From an uncultured Alphaproteobacteria bacterium (GTDB taxonomy: Bacteria > Pseudomonadota > Alphaproteobacteria > HIMB59 > GCA-002718135), in the NCBI GenBank assembly GCA_902622475.1, contig CACNPW010000007.1:1-40666 (forward strand): a stretch of 40,666 nucleotides of DNA. Direction: 5' to 3'. A program made the position numbers and the translations under genes. Below are positions 9,204 to 18,437 of the stretch, in pieces. The notes below the pieces were generated by a model. That model ran no database searches. It was not told the DNA's origin and worked only from the letters and a program-made list of their open reading frames with translations. Each line of letters starts with the position of its first letter. Positions within the stretch are counted from its first letter, which is position 1.

Positions 9204-9893
9204 ATGAGAAAATTACTTACTATAATTTTATTCCTATCAATATACTTATCCTTTTCTCAGGTCAGTGCGAATACAGAAAAATTGTATGAGAGACTTGTTA
9301 ATGATTGGTCTGCTATTTTTCCTGATGGTAATAGAAATGCTGCTGGGCCGAGATTTTTTAAATATATTTTAGATGAAAATTTAGAGTTCGAGGAGTTTGT
9401 GCAATTTAACAAATTATACTGTGCTGTTTCAGGCTCTCTAATTCCTCCAAATGCGAAACCAGATGAAATTTTTCTTACTAACACTGAAAACAATGAAAAA
9501 ATTTGTGGTCAGTATTATAAATGTTGTTGGCCTTGTTTATGTGATGTTATGAAATATTCAGAAACAAAAAAAATAAACATTAATTTTAAAGATCAATCAA
9601 AAGATATTTATGCAATTGTAATTGATAATCCTTGTAATAAAAATGATTTTCCTGAACTCATTAATCGAAATTATTTTTGTGAAGGCAATGAATTAAATAA
9701 AGAATATACCTACTCAGTAGATAATAAACTTGTTATTGGTTTATTACATAATGCAAAAAAATGCGATGCTTACGATATAGATTATATAAAAAATGATCAA
9801 ATAACCGGACCAATGTGTGAAGCTCGAAATAGCATGCCTCTTGAAGAACTAAATTTTGGTATGGGTGATATTTTTATAAGATTGGCAAATTGA
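9204..9893 (+). CDS. Exported Cys-rich protein of unknown function
   Basis: 229 residues. A clear signal peptide (MRKLLTIILFLSIYLSFSQVSA) precedes a mature domain with about ten cysteines, including a dense 'CGQYYKCCWPCLCDV' segment near residue 100. Such spacing suggests disulfides or metal binding in the periplasm. I do not recognise a family. It is followed directly by the CRTAC-type gene in the same orientation (12 bp between stop and ATG), so the two are probably co-expressed. Confidence 0.7.
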   Translation: MRKLLTIILFLSIYLSFSQVSANTEKLYERLVNDWSAIFPDGNRNAAGPRFFKYILDENLEFEEFVQFNKLYCAVSGSLIPPNAKPDEIFLTNTENNEKICGQYYKCCWPCLCDVMKYSETKKININFKDQSKDIYAIVIDNPCNKNDFPELINRNYFCEGNELNKEYTYSVDNKLVIGLLHNAKKCDAYDIDYIKNDQITGPMCEARNSMPLEELNFGMGDIFIRLAN

Positions 9894-9904
9894 AAATACT
9901 TGAA

Positions 9905-11320
9905 ATGAGTAAATTAACTTTTATTTTTATCTTACTAATATCTACTATGGCTAAGGCAGAATTTTTCTCAAATATTTCTTATATAATTGAAAATAATAAT
10001 GATCGATTAAGTTATGGAGTTTCAGTAACTGACTTTGACAAAGATGGAAATTATGAATTTATTGTTACAGGTTTTGGTTACTCTAATCTTGCTCTTAGTT
10101 ATAAAAATGGAAAACTCGTTAATACAATACAAAATGATTTATTCCTTGATAAAAATAGAAGAACTATCGGTGTATCAGCCTGCGATATAGATCAGGATGG
10201 TTTTGAAGAAATTTATTTCTTAAATACTGATACTTACGCAGGAGAAAAAAAATACTCTGATAGATTGCTTGATAATGAAGAAAGAATTTTCGATTATTTT
10301 GAGTTAGAAAAAAATTCAGAGAATTTAAATTTAACGGCAGGCAGATCAGTTGTCTGTGTAGACAGAAATGGATCAGGTAAATACGGTATATATGTTGCTA
10401 ATTATGGAGGTCCTACTAGGTTTTATGAAATTAAAGAAAGTGAAGTTGAAGATTTAGCACCAATTCTAGGGATTGACCAAATTACTGGAGGGAGAGCTGT
10501 TATTTCAGGACATATAATTTCTGATAATATGGATATATTTGCAGCTAATGAGCGGGGGCCAAATTTTTTATATAAAAATATTAATGGTAATTTTAACGAT
10601 ATTGCAATTGAAAAAAACGTCCAAGATACTTTTCAAAATGGTCGCGGAACAGCATTAACGGATTTTTTATATAGAGGACAGCTTGATATCGTAACTAGTA
10701 ATTGGGAAGGTTATCATCGTATTTTTGTAAAACAAAAAGACTCTTTTCTTGATATGTCTTCATTAGAATTCAGAGCACCAAGTAGAATACGGACAGTCAT
10801 ATCCGCTGATTTTGATAATGATGGTTATGATGAAATTTTTTTAAATAATATTGGTCAACCAAATAAACTCTTTCGTATTCTTGATGAAGGAAACCTTGAA
10901 GAAATTAAATTAGATGAAGCACTTGAAGTTCAAGGTCTTGGAACTGGTGCAGCCGTTGCCGATATTGATGGAGATGGAATTTTAGAATTACTTATTTCTC
11001 ACGGTGAATCTGGAGCTCAACCACTGAGTTTATTTAAGGCAAATGTTTCAAATACTCATTATATTAGAATCAAACCTCTCAACACTTTTGGTGCCCCAGC
11101 TAGAGGTGCAACAGTCACATTACATACAAATTTAAGAAATCATGCCAAGACTATTGATGCAGGCTCAGGATATTTATGTCAAATGGAACCAGTAGCACAT
11201 TACGGCTTACGTGAAGGTGAAATCATTAAAAATATAACAATCAAATGGACGAATGGTACAATTGATAGTTATGAAATTAATGATATAAATAATACATTCG
11301 AATTTAAACAAGGAATATAA
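9905..11320 (+). CDS. Exported FG-GAP/VCBS repeat protein with ASPIC/UnbV C-terminus (CRTAC1-like)
   Basis: 471 residues from the ATG at 9905; a TTG at 9890 overlapping the previous stop is possible but less likely. After a signal peptide (SKLTFIFILLISTMAKA) come beta-propeller repeats with calcium-loop D-x-D-x-DG motifs: 'DFDKDGNYE', 'DIDQDGFEE', 'DFDNDGYDE', 'DIDGDGILE'. The last ~100 residues match the ASPIC/UnbV domain ('GAPARGATVTLHT', 'GSGYLCQMEPVAHYGL', 'ITIKWTNG'). These proteins are secreted or periplasmic and often take part in adhesion or ligand binding. The precise role is unknown. Four bases separate it from the DUF4396 gene. Confidence 0.85.
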   Translation: MSKLTFIFILLISTMAKAEFFSNISYIIENNNDRLSYGVSVTDFDKDGNYEFIVTGFGYSNLALSYKNGKLVNTIQNDLFLDKNRRTIGVSACDIDQDGFEEIYFLNTDTYAGEKKYSDRLLDNEERIFDYFELEKNSENLNLTAGRSVVCVDRNGSGKYGIYVANYGGPTRFYEIKESEVEDLAPILGIDQITGGRAVISGHIISDNMDIFAANERGPNFLYKNINGNFNDIAIEKNVQDTFQNGRGTALTDFLYRGQLDIVTSNWEGYHRIFVKQKDSFLDMSSLEFRAPSRIRTVISADFDNDGYDEIFLNNIGQPNKLFRILDEGNLEEIKLDEALEVQGLGTGAAVADIDGDGILELLISHGESGAQPLSLFKANVSNTHYIRIKPLNTFGAPARGATVTLHTNLRNHAKTIDAGSGYLCQMEPVAHYGLREGEIIKNITIKWTNGTIDSYEINDINNTFEFKQGI

Positions 11321-11324
11321 TTTA

Positions 11325-11783
11325 ATGTCTGTTGCTGAAACATTAAAAAAACCAGCTCCACGTTTTCATTGGAAATGTCAACACACATGGAGAAGAAGCG
11401 CTAAAAATACTGCTTGGTGTTTGCTAGGATGTAGTATTGGCGATTTTGGAACCATACTTTATTTTCAATTAACTGGCATTCCTTGGCCTACTCTTTATGT
11501 CATGATCCTAGCAATCATTAATGGTATTATTACTAGCATCATTTTAGAGACTGTCGTTTTATCAAGACAAATGATTATCAGCAAAGCGTTTAAAACAGCC
11601 ATAGGAATGAGTTTAATTTCAATGGTGTCTATGGAAATAGCTATGAATGCAGTTGACTGGATCATTATGGGTGGCGCTAAACTCGTATGGTGGGTAATAC
11701 CTATAATGCTTCTTGCAGGCTTTCTAACGCCATGGCCATATAATTATTACAGATTAAAAAAATATAATATTGCCTGCCATTAA
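11325..11783 (+). CDS. DUF4396 family membrane protein
   Basis: 152 residues with a His/Trp-rich N-terminus then about four hydrophobic helices. The 'TAWCLLGCSIGD' segment, 'TAIGMSLISMVSMEIAMNAVDW' and 'GFLTPWPYNYYRLKKY' follow the DUF4396 pattern (TxHCxxGCxIG; A-x-x-S-x-x-x-ME-x-x-x-N). Related proteins are found next to copper- or heme-handling genes in some genomes, but no function is established. It sits 4 bp behind the CRTAC-type gene, likely in one transcript. Confidence 0.75.
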   Translation: MSVAETLKKPAPRFHWKCQHTWRRSAKNTAWCLLGCSIGDFGTILYFQLTGIPWPTLYVMILAIINGIITSIILETVVLSRQMIISKAFKTAIGMSLISMVSMEIAMNAVDWIIMGGAKLVWWVIPIMLLAGFLTPWPYNYYRLKKYNIACH

Positions 11784-11840
11784 TTAAATTAATTCACAAA
11801 CGAATATTGAAATTAGTTTAAACAAACATATTTCAATTTA

Positions 11841-12305
11841 ATGATTAGAATATTACTTACATTATTATTTATTAGTTCTGGTGTATTTGCTGCTGCAAGT
11901 TCAGACGATAGTAGCTCAAGTATGTCTGCAGGTGAACAAGTTATTAAGCTTTATGATAAAGCGTATGAATTAGTCTATTACAAGAAGTTTGATAAATCGA
12001 TCAAATTGCTTGAAAAAATGGCTAAGCGTAAAGATCTTGGTGATAAAAAAGCCGATGTGTATAATTTGCTTGGATTTAGTTATAGAAAACATAGTGAGCC
12101 AAATTTAGACAAAGCTTTCGATGCATATCAAATCGCTTTAGAAGCAAACCCCGAACATTTAGGAGCACACGAATATCTAGGTGAACTTTACATCACACTT
12201 GGAAAGATGAATAAAGCAAATGAAATGTTGTTAAAGTTAGAAACTTTAGCTGGAACTAATTCTATGGAATATAGAAAATTAAAATCAGCAATTGATAATT
12301 CATAA
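11841..12305 (+). CDS. Exported TPR repeat protein
   Basis: 154 residues. Signal peptide (IRILLTLLFISSGVFAAA), a Ser/Asp-rich linker, then tetratricopeptide repeats covering about residues 35-150 ('ADVYNLLGFSYRKHSEPNLDKAFDAYQIALEANPEHLGAHEYLGELYITLGKMNKA' shape). Probably a periplasmic interaction scaffold. It is preceded by 57 bp after the DUF4396 gene and followed by a perfect hairpin at 12313-12336. Confidence 0.85.
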   Translation: MIRILLTLLFISSGVFAAASSDDSSSSMSAGEQVIKLYDKAYELVYYKKFDKSIKLLEKMAKRKDLGDKKADVYNLLGFSYRKHSEPNLDKAFDAYQIALEANPEHLGAHEYLGELYITLGKMNKANEMLLKLETLAGTNSMEYRKLKSAIDNS

Positions 12306-12312
12306 CTAGTAC

Positions 12313-12336
12313 AATTGCTCTTTATGAAGAGCAATT
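12313..12336. other. Perfect 10-bp hairpin between TPR and DUF4149 genes
   Basis: AATTGCTCTT (12313-12322), loop TATG, AAGAGCAATT (12327-12336). It has no T-run on either side, so it is not a standard intrinsic terminator. It ends 6 nt before the ATG of the DUF4149 gene and could affect translation or mRNA ends. Confidence 0.6.
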
Positions 12337-12342
12337 TGACCT

Positions 12343-12771
12343 ATGATAATTTATACTCTTAATTTTTTATTAGCAGTCCTAATAGGATCTATGATTTTCT
12401 TTATGGCTGTTGTCTCACCCTCAGTCTTTGCCACTTTAAGTACAAATGCTAGCAGTAAATTGTTAAGGACAATTTTTCCTCGAATGTTTTTATTTGGATT
12501 TATAATAGCCATTTTATCTTTATTCCTTTGTTATATTTCGAGTAATATTTTAAATTCTATTTTATTAATAATAGTGGCTATGAGTTTTATTATTAATCGA
12601 AATTATTTAACACCTATAATTAATAATTTTAGAGATAAAGAACTAGAAGGTGATAAAAAAGCATCTTCAAATTTTAAATATATGCATTTGCTTTCAGTTT
12701 TATTATTTGTATTGAATTTTATTATTTTAATTGGGATTGTGATTAATAACTATCTTAATTATAATTTATAA
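12343..12771 (+). CDS. DUF4149 (TMEM205-like) membrane protein
   Basis: 142 residues with four hydrophobic helices. It begins 'LLAVLIGSMIFFMAVVSPSVFATLS' and continues 'LLRTIFPRMFLFGFI', which is the DUF4149 pattern (G-x-xxF-x-x-xV-x-P-x-xF ... A-x-xLLR-x-xFPR). Function unknown. Its 3' end overlaps the convergent pdeM stop by 13 bp. Confidence 0.75.
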   Translation: MIIYTLNFLLAVLIGSMIFFMAVVSPSVFATLSTNASSKLLRTIFPRMFLFGFIIAILSLFLCYISSNILNSILLIIVAMSFIINRNYLTPIINNFRDKELEGDKKASSNFKYMHLLSVLLFVLNFIILIGIVINNYLNYNL

Positions 12772-13412
12772 ACTTTATCCTGTCCCACAGGATAAATATT
12801 CAAATTTTTCTTACCCAATACATCCCTTATTTCCTTAGAATTGATATCCAACCCACCTGTTAAAATTCCAAAACTTGGTAAAATGAATATTTTTTCATTA
12901 TGCACGAAAGATGTTTTAAAAATAGTTTTCCCTCTGTGTACAATTTTTACTTTTGGATGATAGTGACCACAAATTTGAAATAAAGATGTTTCGATAGGTA
13001 TGTGTGTAAATAAAAATTTTTCAATTTTGTAATTTGTAAAATTTTTAAAACCTTCAATTTGTATATTTTTATCATGATTACCCTTGATCCATACGAAATT
13101 AGTATTTTTCATATATTGACTAAGATTTTTATAATCTTGATCTTTTATGCTCAAAGTTGAAAAAACATCGTGTAATAAATCACCAACTATAATTAAATTA
13201 CTTGGTTTAATCTTATCTAAACTAACAAAAATTTTGTTTAATATTTCTTTTGTATCATACGGAGGTAAGAATTGCTTATTCTTTGCATAACTAATAGATT
13301 TTCCTATATGTAAATCTGATACGATCAGGGTATTTAGTCTTTTCCAATAAAGAGATTTATTTGGGTAAGCATGAAATTCTTCATTACCAAAATTAATTAA
13401 TTGATAGTACAT
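12759..13412 (-). CDS. pdeM: Ligase-associated metallophosphoesterase PdeM
   Basis: 217 residues, cytosolic calcineurin-like phosphoesterase. All metal-binding blocks are visible: D33-x-H35 ('VSDLHIGKS'), GD-x-xH at 77-81, GNHD at 111-114, H137 and GHYHP at 149-153. The family is described as a DNA endonuclease or phosphoesterase of the ligase-associated DNA damage response set. Its start lies inside the helicase 3' end (20-bp overlap), so translation is coupled. The partner genes are all present up to 18380. Confidence 0.9.
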   Translation of the reverse strand: MYYQLINFGNEEFHAYPNKSLYWKRLNTLIVSDLHIGKSISYAKNKQFLPPYDTKEILNKIFVSLDKIKPSNLIIVGDLLHDVFSTLSIKDQDYKNLSQYMKNTNFVWIKGNHDKNIQIEGFKNFTNYKIEKFLFTHIPIETSLFQICGHYHPKVKIVHRGKTIFKTSFVHNEKIFILPSFGILTGGLDINSKEIRDVLGKKNLNIYPVGQDKVYKL

Positions 13413-15825
13413 TAGCCTCTTTTAATATTTCATTTTCTAAATCCTCTAAAATATATTCATCAGTTTCTTTTTTTGATAAATTTTCTCTATTTATTTCAAG
13501 AATAATTGGAACAGCCAATGGTGAGATACTTGTTAGTTTTTTTAATATAATTTTTTTATCAATTTTTTTTAAGATTTCTCTAAGTCTATCATAATCAATC
13601 ATATTCTTTTTTGCGTCTTCATATGATGATTTTAGGAGAATGTGATCTGGTTCATTTTTTTTGAGAACTGTATAAATTAGATCAGAACTAAATAAAACTT
13701 GCTTTCCAGTTTTTTCCATCCCTGGCAACCTTCTTTCTATTAAACAAGATATAATTGCATTATCTCTAAACAATCTTTTAACTATTGAAGTTTCTTCAAG
13801 ATAATTATCTAAATGTTTATCTAACAATCCTAAATTTAGAATTGTTCTAATTTCTTTAACTTCTTTTAAAGACCATAAAACAATAGCATAATCATTTGCT
13901 ACAAAACCTAGAGGTTTATAGTTAAATTCCTTAAATCCTCTAAGCAATAAAAATCCTAGTGTTTGATTGGCATGCCATCCTGCAAAAGTATAGATAACAG
14001 TATAAAAAATTTTTTTTCGGGGGAATTGTTCCACTAGATATTCATCTTTTTTAGGAATTTTTGATGTATTTTTTTGTCTTTTTAACCATTCAGTAATTTG
14101 CTCTGGATATAAATCCCACATATTACTTTTAGCCAATAAAGCCCTAACTGAATTTGCTAAATTTGTTGATAAGGGCATTCTTCCACCAGAGTATGATGGA
14201 ATTTTTGAAATTAAAGATTTACTTCTTTTAACTTGTACTAAATTATTTTTCATTGATTGAAATTCTAGTACTTGACCAGCAAAAATAAATGAATCACCCT
14301 GAGAAAGATTTTGAATAAAAACTTCTTCTATATTCCCTAACGTTTTTGTTCCAAGTTTTATTTTTAACATCGGATTTTCAATGATTGTTCCAACATTCAT
14401 GCGGTATTTTAGTGTTTCTCTTTTATGTACTAGCTTATAAATATTTTTATTTTCTCTCAATTGGAAGATTCTCTTAAATTGATCATAATTTTTTAAAACA
14501 TATCCACCGTCTTGTATGAGATTAATCAATTGCTTAAAATCATTAAGTTTTAGTTTTTTGTATGGATATGCTTTGATAATTTCTTTGTAGAGATCATTAA
14601 TATCAAATTGTCCCGCACAGGCCGTTGCAAAAATATGTTGAGCTACAACATCAAAACTTCCCTCTTTCAAATCAATTTTATCTAAGTTATTTTTTTTTAT
14701 TTCTTCAATAGCAGCCTTTGCTTCGATAAATTCAAAACGATTAGTGGGTACTAAAATTGCTTTTGAAGGTGTATTTAAATTATGATTTGATCTTCCTACA
14801 CGCTGTAATAATCTATTAATTCCTTTAGGTGCTCCAACTTGAATAATTTTTTCTACATCTCCATAATCTAATCCGAGTTCTAAAGAAGAGGTCGCAACAA
14901 CACAGTCAACTAATCCTTTGCTAAGATTATTTTCTACTTTTAAACGTAAGTTTTTTTCTAATGAACCATGGTGAACAGCAATTTTTAATTTTTTCTTATT
15001 AATTAGCCATAAGTTTTTAAACATATATTCGGCTTGCGCCCTCGTATTAACAAAAATAATAGTTAATTTTGATTTCGTTATTTCTTTATAGATTTCATTA
15101 ATAGAATATGTAGCCATATGACCAGACCAAGGAATACGTTCTTTTGATTCTAGAATTTTAATCTTAGGTAAAACTGAATTTTCATAAGAAACTATTTTTG
15201 GTTTTTTGCGGCAAAGCCATTTTTTAGCATCTAGTTTATTCTTGAGAGTTGCTGACAACCCTATTCGTTGTAAACTTGGAGAGAAAGTTTGTAGTCTTTC
15301 AATATTTAAACTTAGAAGATCAGCTCTCTTATTATCCAAAAAAGTGTGTATCTCATCAATAATTATGTATTTTAGATTGTGAAAAAATTCTTTGGCATTC
15401 TCATACGAATTTAATAATGCAAGTGACTCTGGAGTTGTAATAAGGATATTAGGAGGCTTTTGTTTTTGTTTTTGTTTTTTATATTGTGTTGTGTCTCCTG
15501 TTCTTACTTGAAATGAAATTTTCAAATCAAGCTCTTTAATAGGTTTCTCTAAATTTCTCACAATATCGTTTGCAAGAGATTTTAATGGAGAAATATAGAG
15601 AGTATGAAGACCTTTAAATTTTTTTAATTTTATTAAATCATCTATTGGATTAATAAACCCTGTTAAAGTTTTGCCAGCACCAGTAGGAGCAAATACAACA
15701 ACATCAGAACCAGTTCGAACATGCCGAAATGTTTCAATTTGATGAGGAAACCAAGACCATTTTTTTTTCTTCATCCACTTATTTAGGGGGTGTAATAATA
15801 GGGGATTCGATTTATTTATATTCAT
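13393..15825 (-). CDS. Ligase-associated DEXH-box helicase (Lhr-like)
   Basis: About 810 residues. I place the start at the ATG ending at 15825, exactly abutting the divergent exonuclease; an in-frame ATG at 15843 would overlap that gene by 18 bp. Numbered from 15843: Walker A 'APTGAGKT' at 52-59, motif Ia 'LYISPLKSLANDI', DEIH at 163-166, 'LSATL' (motif III), 'HHGSLEKNLR', 'TSSLELGLD' and 'QRVGRSNH' (motifs IV-VI), then the Lhr-type C-terminal region. Superfamily 2 helicase acting with PdeM, the MBL exonuclease and the ATP-dependent ligase. A hexamer repeat near 15460-15480 encodes KQKQKQK at the end of a charged loop. Confidence 0.93.
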   Translation of the reverse strand: MNINKSNPLLLHPLNKWMKKKKWSWFPHQIETFRHVRTGSDVVVFAPTGAGKTLTGFINPIDDLIKLKKFKGLHTLYISPLKSLANDIVRNLEKPIKELDLKISFQVRTGDTTQYKKQKQKQKPPNILITTPESLALLNSYENAKEFFHNLKYIIIDEIHTFLDNKRADLLSLNIERLQTFSPSLQRIGLSATLKNKLDAKKWLCRKKPKIVSYENSVLPKIKILESKERIPWSGHMATYSINEIYKEITKSKLTIIFVNTRAQAEYMFKNLWLINKKKLKIAVHHGSLEKNLRLKVENNLSKGLVDCVVATSSLELGLDYGDVEKIIQVGAPKGINRLLQRVGRSNHNLNTPSKAILVPTNRFEFIEAKAAIEEIKKNNLDKIDLKEGSFDVVAQHIFATACAGQFDINDLYKEIIKAYPYKKLKLNDFKQLINLIQDGGYVLKNYDQFKRIFQLRENKNIYKLVHKRETLKYRMNVGTIIENPMLKIKLGTKTLGNIEEVFIQNLSQGDSFIFAGQVLEFQSMKNNLVQVKRSKSLISKIPSYSGGRMPLSTNLANSVRALLAKSNMWDLYPEQITEWLKRQKNTSKIPKKDEYLVEQFPRKKIFYTVIYTFAGWHANQTLGFLLLRGFKEFNYKPLGFVANDYAIVLWSLKEVKEIRTILNLGLLDKHLDNYLEETSIVKRLFRDNAIISCLIERRLPGMEKTGKQVLFSSDLIYTVLKKNEPDHILLKSSYEDAKKNMIDYDRLREILKKIDKKIILKKLTSISPLAVPIILEINRENLSKKETDEYILEDLENEILKEANVLSIN

Positions 15826-16815
15826 ATGGACTTCATTAACCATCAGCTATTTATCAAAGATATAAATGTACATATAGATCCAATATTACCAAAAAAAACA
15901 GCAATTATTACACACGGTCACGCAGATCACGCCCGATTTGGACATGATCATGTTATTGCTACTAGGCAGACAATAGACATAATGAAAATTCGCTACGGAG
16001 ATAAATGTGCGAAGAAATTTACTCCTCTTAGATACGGGCAAAAATACTCGATTAAAAACTTTGATTTTACACTCTACCCTGCTGGACATATTTTAGGAAG
16101 TGCTCAAGTTTTAATTGAAAAAAATAATCATCGTTTAGTCATCACAGGTGATTATAAAGTAGGAAAAGATGAAACATGTAAAAATTTCAAACTGGTTAAA
16201 TGTGATACTTTAATTACCGAAGCAACATTTGGATTACCCATATTTCAACATCCAGATCCCAAAGATGAAATTCAAAAACTCATACAATCTGTAAAAATAA
16301 ATAAAAATAATTGTCATATTGTTGGTGCGTATGCACTTGGCAAAGCACAAAGAATAATGAATCTTTTACGACAACAGAAATATAATGAGACAATTTTTAT
16401 TCATGGCTCTCTAGAAAAGTTATGCCAATATTATTCAAAAGAAAAAATTAATATTGGAAAGTTTGAAAAAGTTTCTTCAAAGGATAAAAGCTTTTATGAG
16501 GGTAAAATAATTATTGCCCCTCCTTCAGCATTAAAAGATCGTTGGTCAAGACGATTTCCTAATCCTATTATTTGCATGGCAAGTGGATGGATGACAGTTA
16601 AGCAAAGAGCAAAACAACAAGGTATTGAATTACCGTTAGTTATTAGTGATCATAGCGATTGGAATGAATTACTAGATACAATTAAAAAATCAAAAGCGAA
16701 AAATATTCTTATTACGCACGGTCAGGAAGATGCATTGGTTTATTATTGTAAGAAACAAAATCTTGTTTCCAAACCTCTTTCTATACAAGGGAGAAGTGAT
16801 GAGGAAATAGAATGA
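15826..16815 (+). CDS. Ligase-associated MBL-fold exonuclease
   Basis: 329 residues, metallo-beta-lactamase/beta-CASP family. H30-G-H32-A-D34-H35 is the metal site, with 'LYPAGHILGSAQVLIE', 'VITGDYK', and 'ISDHSDW' and 'ILITHGQEDALV' near the C-terminus. The family is the ligase-associated DNA damage response exonuclease (related to SNM1/CPSF nucleases). Its ATG and the helicase ATG form one CATATG palindrome, leaving no intergenic DNA. It overlaps the ligase by 4 bp (ATGA). Confidence 0.92.
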   Translation: MDFINHQLFIKDINVHIDPILPKKTAIITHGHADHARFGHDHVIATRQTIDIMKIRYGDKCAKKFTPLRYGQKYSIKNFDFTLYPAGHILGSAQVLIEKNNHRLVITGDYKVGKDETCKNFKLVKCDTLITEATFGLPIFQHPDPKDEIQKLIQSVKINKNNCHIVGAYALGKAQRIMNLLRQQKYNETIFIHGSLEKLCQYYSKEKINIGKFEKVSSKDKSFYEGKIIIAPPSALKDRWSRRFPNPIICMASGWMTVKQRAKQQGIELPLVISDHSDWNELLDTIKKSKAKNILITHGQEDALVYYCKKQNLVSKPLSIQGRSDEEIE

Positions 16816-18380
16816 AAAAATTTTCTTCCTTACTTCACAATTTGATTTTAACACCAAGTCGAAATACCAAAATTAAATTACTTCAAGATTATTTTAAAAT
16901 ACTTGATATCAACCGTGCATATGCGCTTGCAATTTTATCTAACCAACTTTCATTTCAATTTATTAAAGCATCTAAACTTAGAGAGCTTGTCTATGAACAA
17001 GTAGATCAACATTTATTTGATTACTCATATGACTATGTTGGGGATTTAGCAGAAACAATATCATTAATTTGGCCAACAAAAAAAGAGGGTAAATCACAAA
17101 ATTTATCTACCTTAATTGAAAATATAAAAAAAATTAAAAAGTCTGAAATTAATACAGAGTTTAGTAAAGTTTTGAGCAAACTATCAAATAACGAAAGATG
17201 GACTTTAATTAAAATTTGCACCGGTGGATTGCGAATTGGAGTCTCAGAAAGATTAGTAAAAACGGCCTTAGCTGATCTGTATAACAAATCTGTAAATGAG
17301 ATTGAAGAAATTTGGCATGGTCTAGAATTTCCATATGAAAATTTATTTCAATGGTTAAAAAATGAAACATCAAAACCAAAAATAGATTTTAAAAAATTAT
17401 TTCATCCAATGATGCTTGCTAATCCTATTGATGAGGAAAGGGATTTTAAAAGATTAGACGCGAATGAATTTCAAGCAGAATATAAATGGGATGGGATAAG
17501 AGTTCAGCTTATGGTTTCATCAAAAAGTGTTTCACTATACTCAAGAACAGGTGATAATATTTCTTCTGCATTCCCAGAAATAATTGAAACTACTAAAGGT
17601 GATGCGGTTATTGACGGGGAATTACTTGTGGGGAGAAATTTTAAGCCCTCCGGTTTTAATGATTTACAACAAAGATTAAATAGAAAAAAAGCCTCAAAAG
17701 ATCTTCAAAAAAAGTTTCCTGTTTTCATACGTGCTTATGATATCCTTTTTTATAAAGGAAAAGATTTAAGAAAATTATCTCTCGTTGAAAGAAGAAAATA
17801 TTTAGAAAAATTTCAAAAAGAAAATACAACTAATCAAATTGACCTATCTACAATCATTAATTTTTTAACATGGGACGAATTAACTAAATATAAAAATAAC
17901 TTTCATGATGATTTGAATGAAGGAGTCATGATTAAACTCAAAAATAGTGAATATTTACCCGGGAGAAAAAAGGGGTATTGGTATAAATGGAAAAAAAATC
18001 CAAAACTAGTTGATGCTATTTTAATGTATGCTCAACGAGGACATGGCAAAAGATCATCGTATTATTCAGATTTTACTTTTGGTGTTTGGAAAGAGAGTGA
18101 ATTAGTACCAATAGGAAAAGCTTACTCCGGTTATACTGACAAAGAACTATTAGTATTAGATAAATTTATTAGGAATAATACTATCAATAAATTTGGTCCT
18201 GTGAGAGAAGTAAAAAAAGAGATTATATTAGAAGTAGCCTTCGATGATGTGTTTCCGAGTACTAGACATAAGTCAGGTGTAGCTATGAGATTCCCAAGAA
18301 TACACCGTATTCGTTGGGACAAACCAGTTAATGAGGTATTAACTATTAGTGAATTTAAAAAAGAATTTAAGCTGAGTTAA
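16812..18380 (+). CDS. ATP-dependent DNA ligase (ligase-associated repair set)
   Basis: 522 residues. An N-terminal helical DNA-binding domain (1-195) precedes the nucleotidyltransferase domain with adenylation motif K225-WDG, 'SRTGDNIS' (motif Ia region), 'VIDGEL' (motif III), 'EGVMIKL' (motif IV) and 'YWYKWKKN' (motif V), then an OB-fold ending 'VAMRFPRIHRIRWDKP'. It seals nicks using ATP; bacteria of this group also have NAD-dependent LigA elsewhere. Co-translated with the exonuclease. Length and domain order match the bacterial ligase family found with PdeM, helicase and exonuclease. Confidence 0.93.
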   Translation: MKKFSSLLHNLILTPSRNTKIKLLQDYFKILDINRAYALAILSNQLSFQFIKASKLRELVYEQVDQHLFDYSYDYVGDLAETISLIWPTKKEGKSQNLSTLIENIKKIKKSEINTEFSKVLSKLSNNERWTLIKICTGGLRIGVSERLVKTALADLYNKSVNEIEEIWHGLEFPYENLFQWLKNETSKPKIDFKKLFHPMMLANPIDEERDFKRLDANEFQAEYKWDGIRVQLMVSSKSVSLYSRTGDNISSAFPEIIETTKGDAVIDGELLVGRNFKPSGFNDLQQRLNRKKASKDLQKKFPVFIRAYDILFYKGKDLRKLSLVERRKYLEKFQKENTTNQIDLSTIINFLTWDELTKYKNNFHDDLNEGVMIKLKNSEYLPGRKKGYWYKWKKNPKLVDAILMYAQRGHGKRSSYYSDFTFGVWKESELVPIGKAYSGYTDKELLVLDKFIRNNTINKFGPVREVKKEIILEVAFDDVFPSTRHKSGVAMRFPRIHRIRWDKPVNEVLTISEFKKEFKLS

Positions 18381-18437
18381 AAAGGTATTATCAAAATATT
18401 GCATTAAATATTAAATATAGTAAAAAAATTAAATAAG

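Noticed and set aside
15455-15485. TTTTTG hexamer repeat in the helicase gene as a phase-variable tract
   Set aside because: The unit is 6 bp and in frame (KQKQKQK), so length changes would add residues and not switch the gene off; only about three units.
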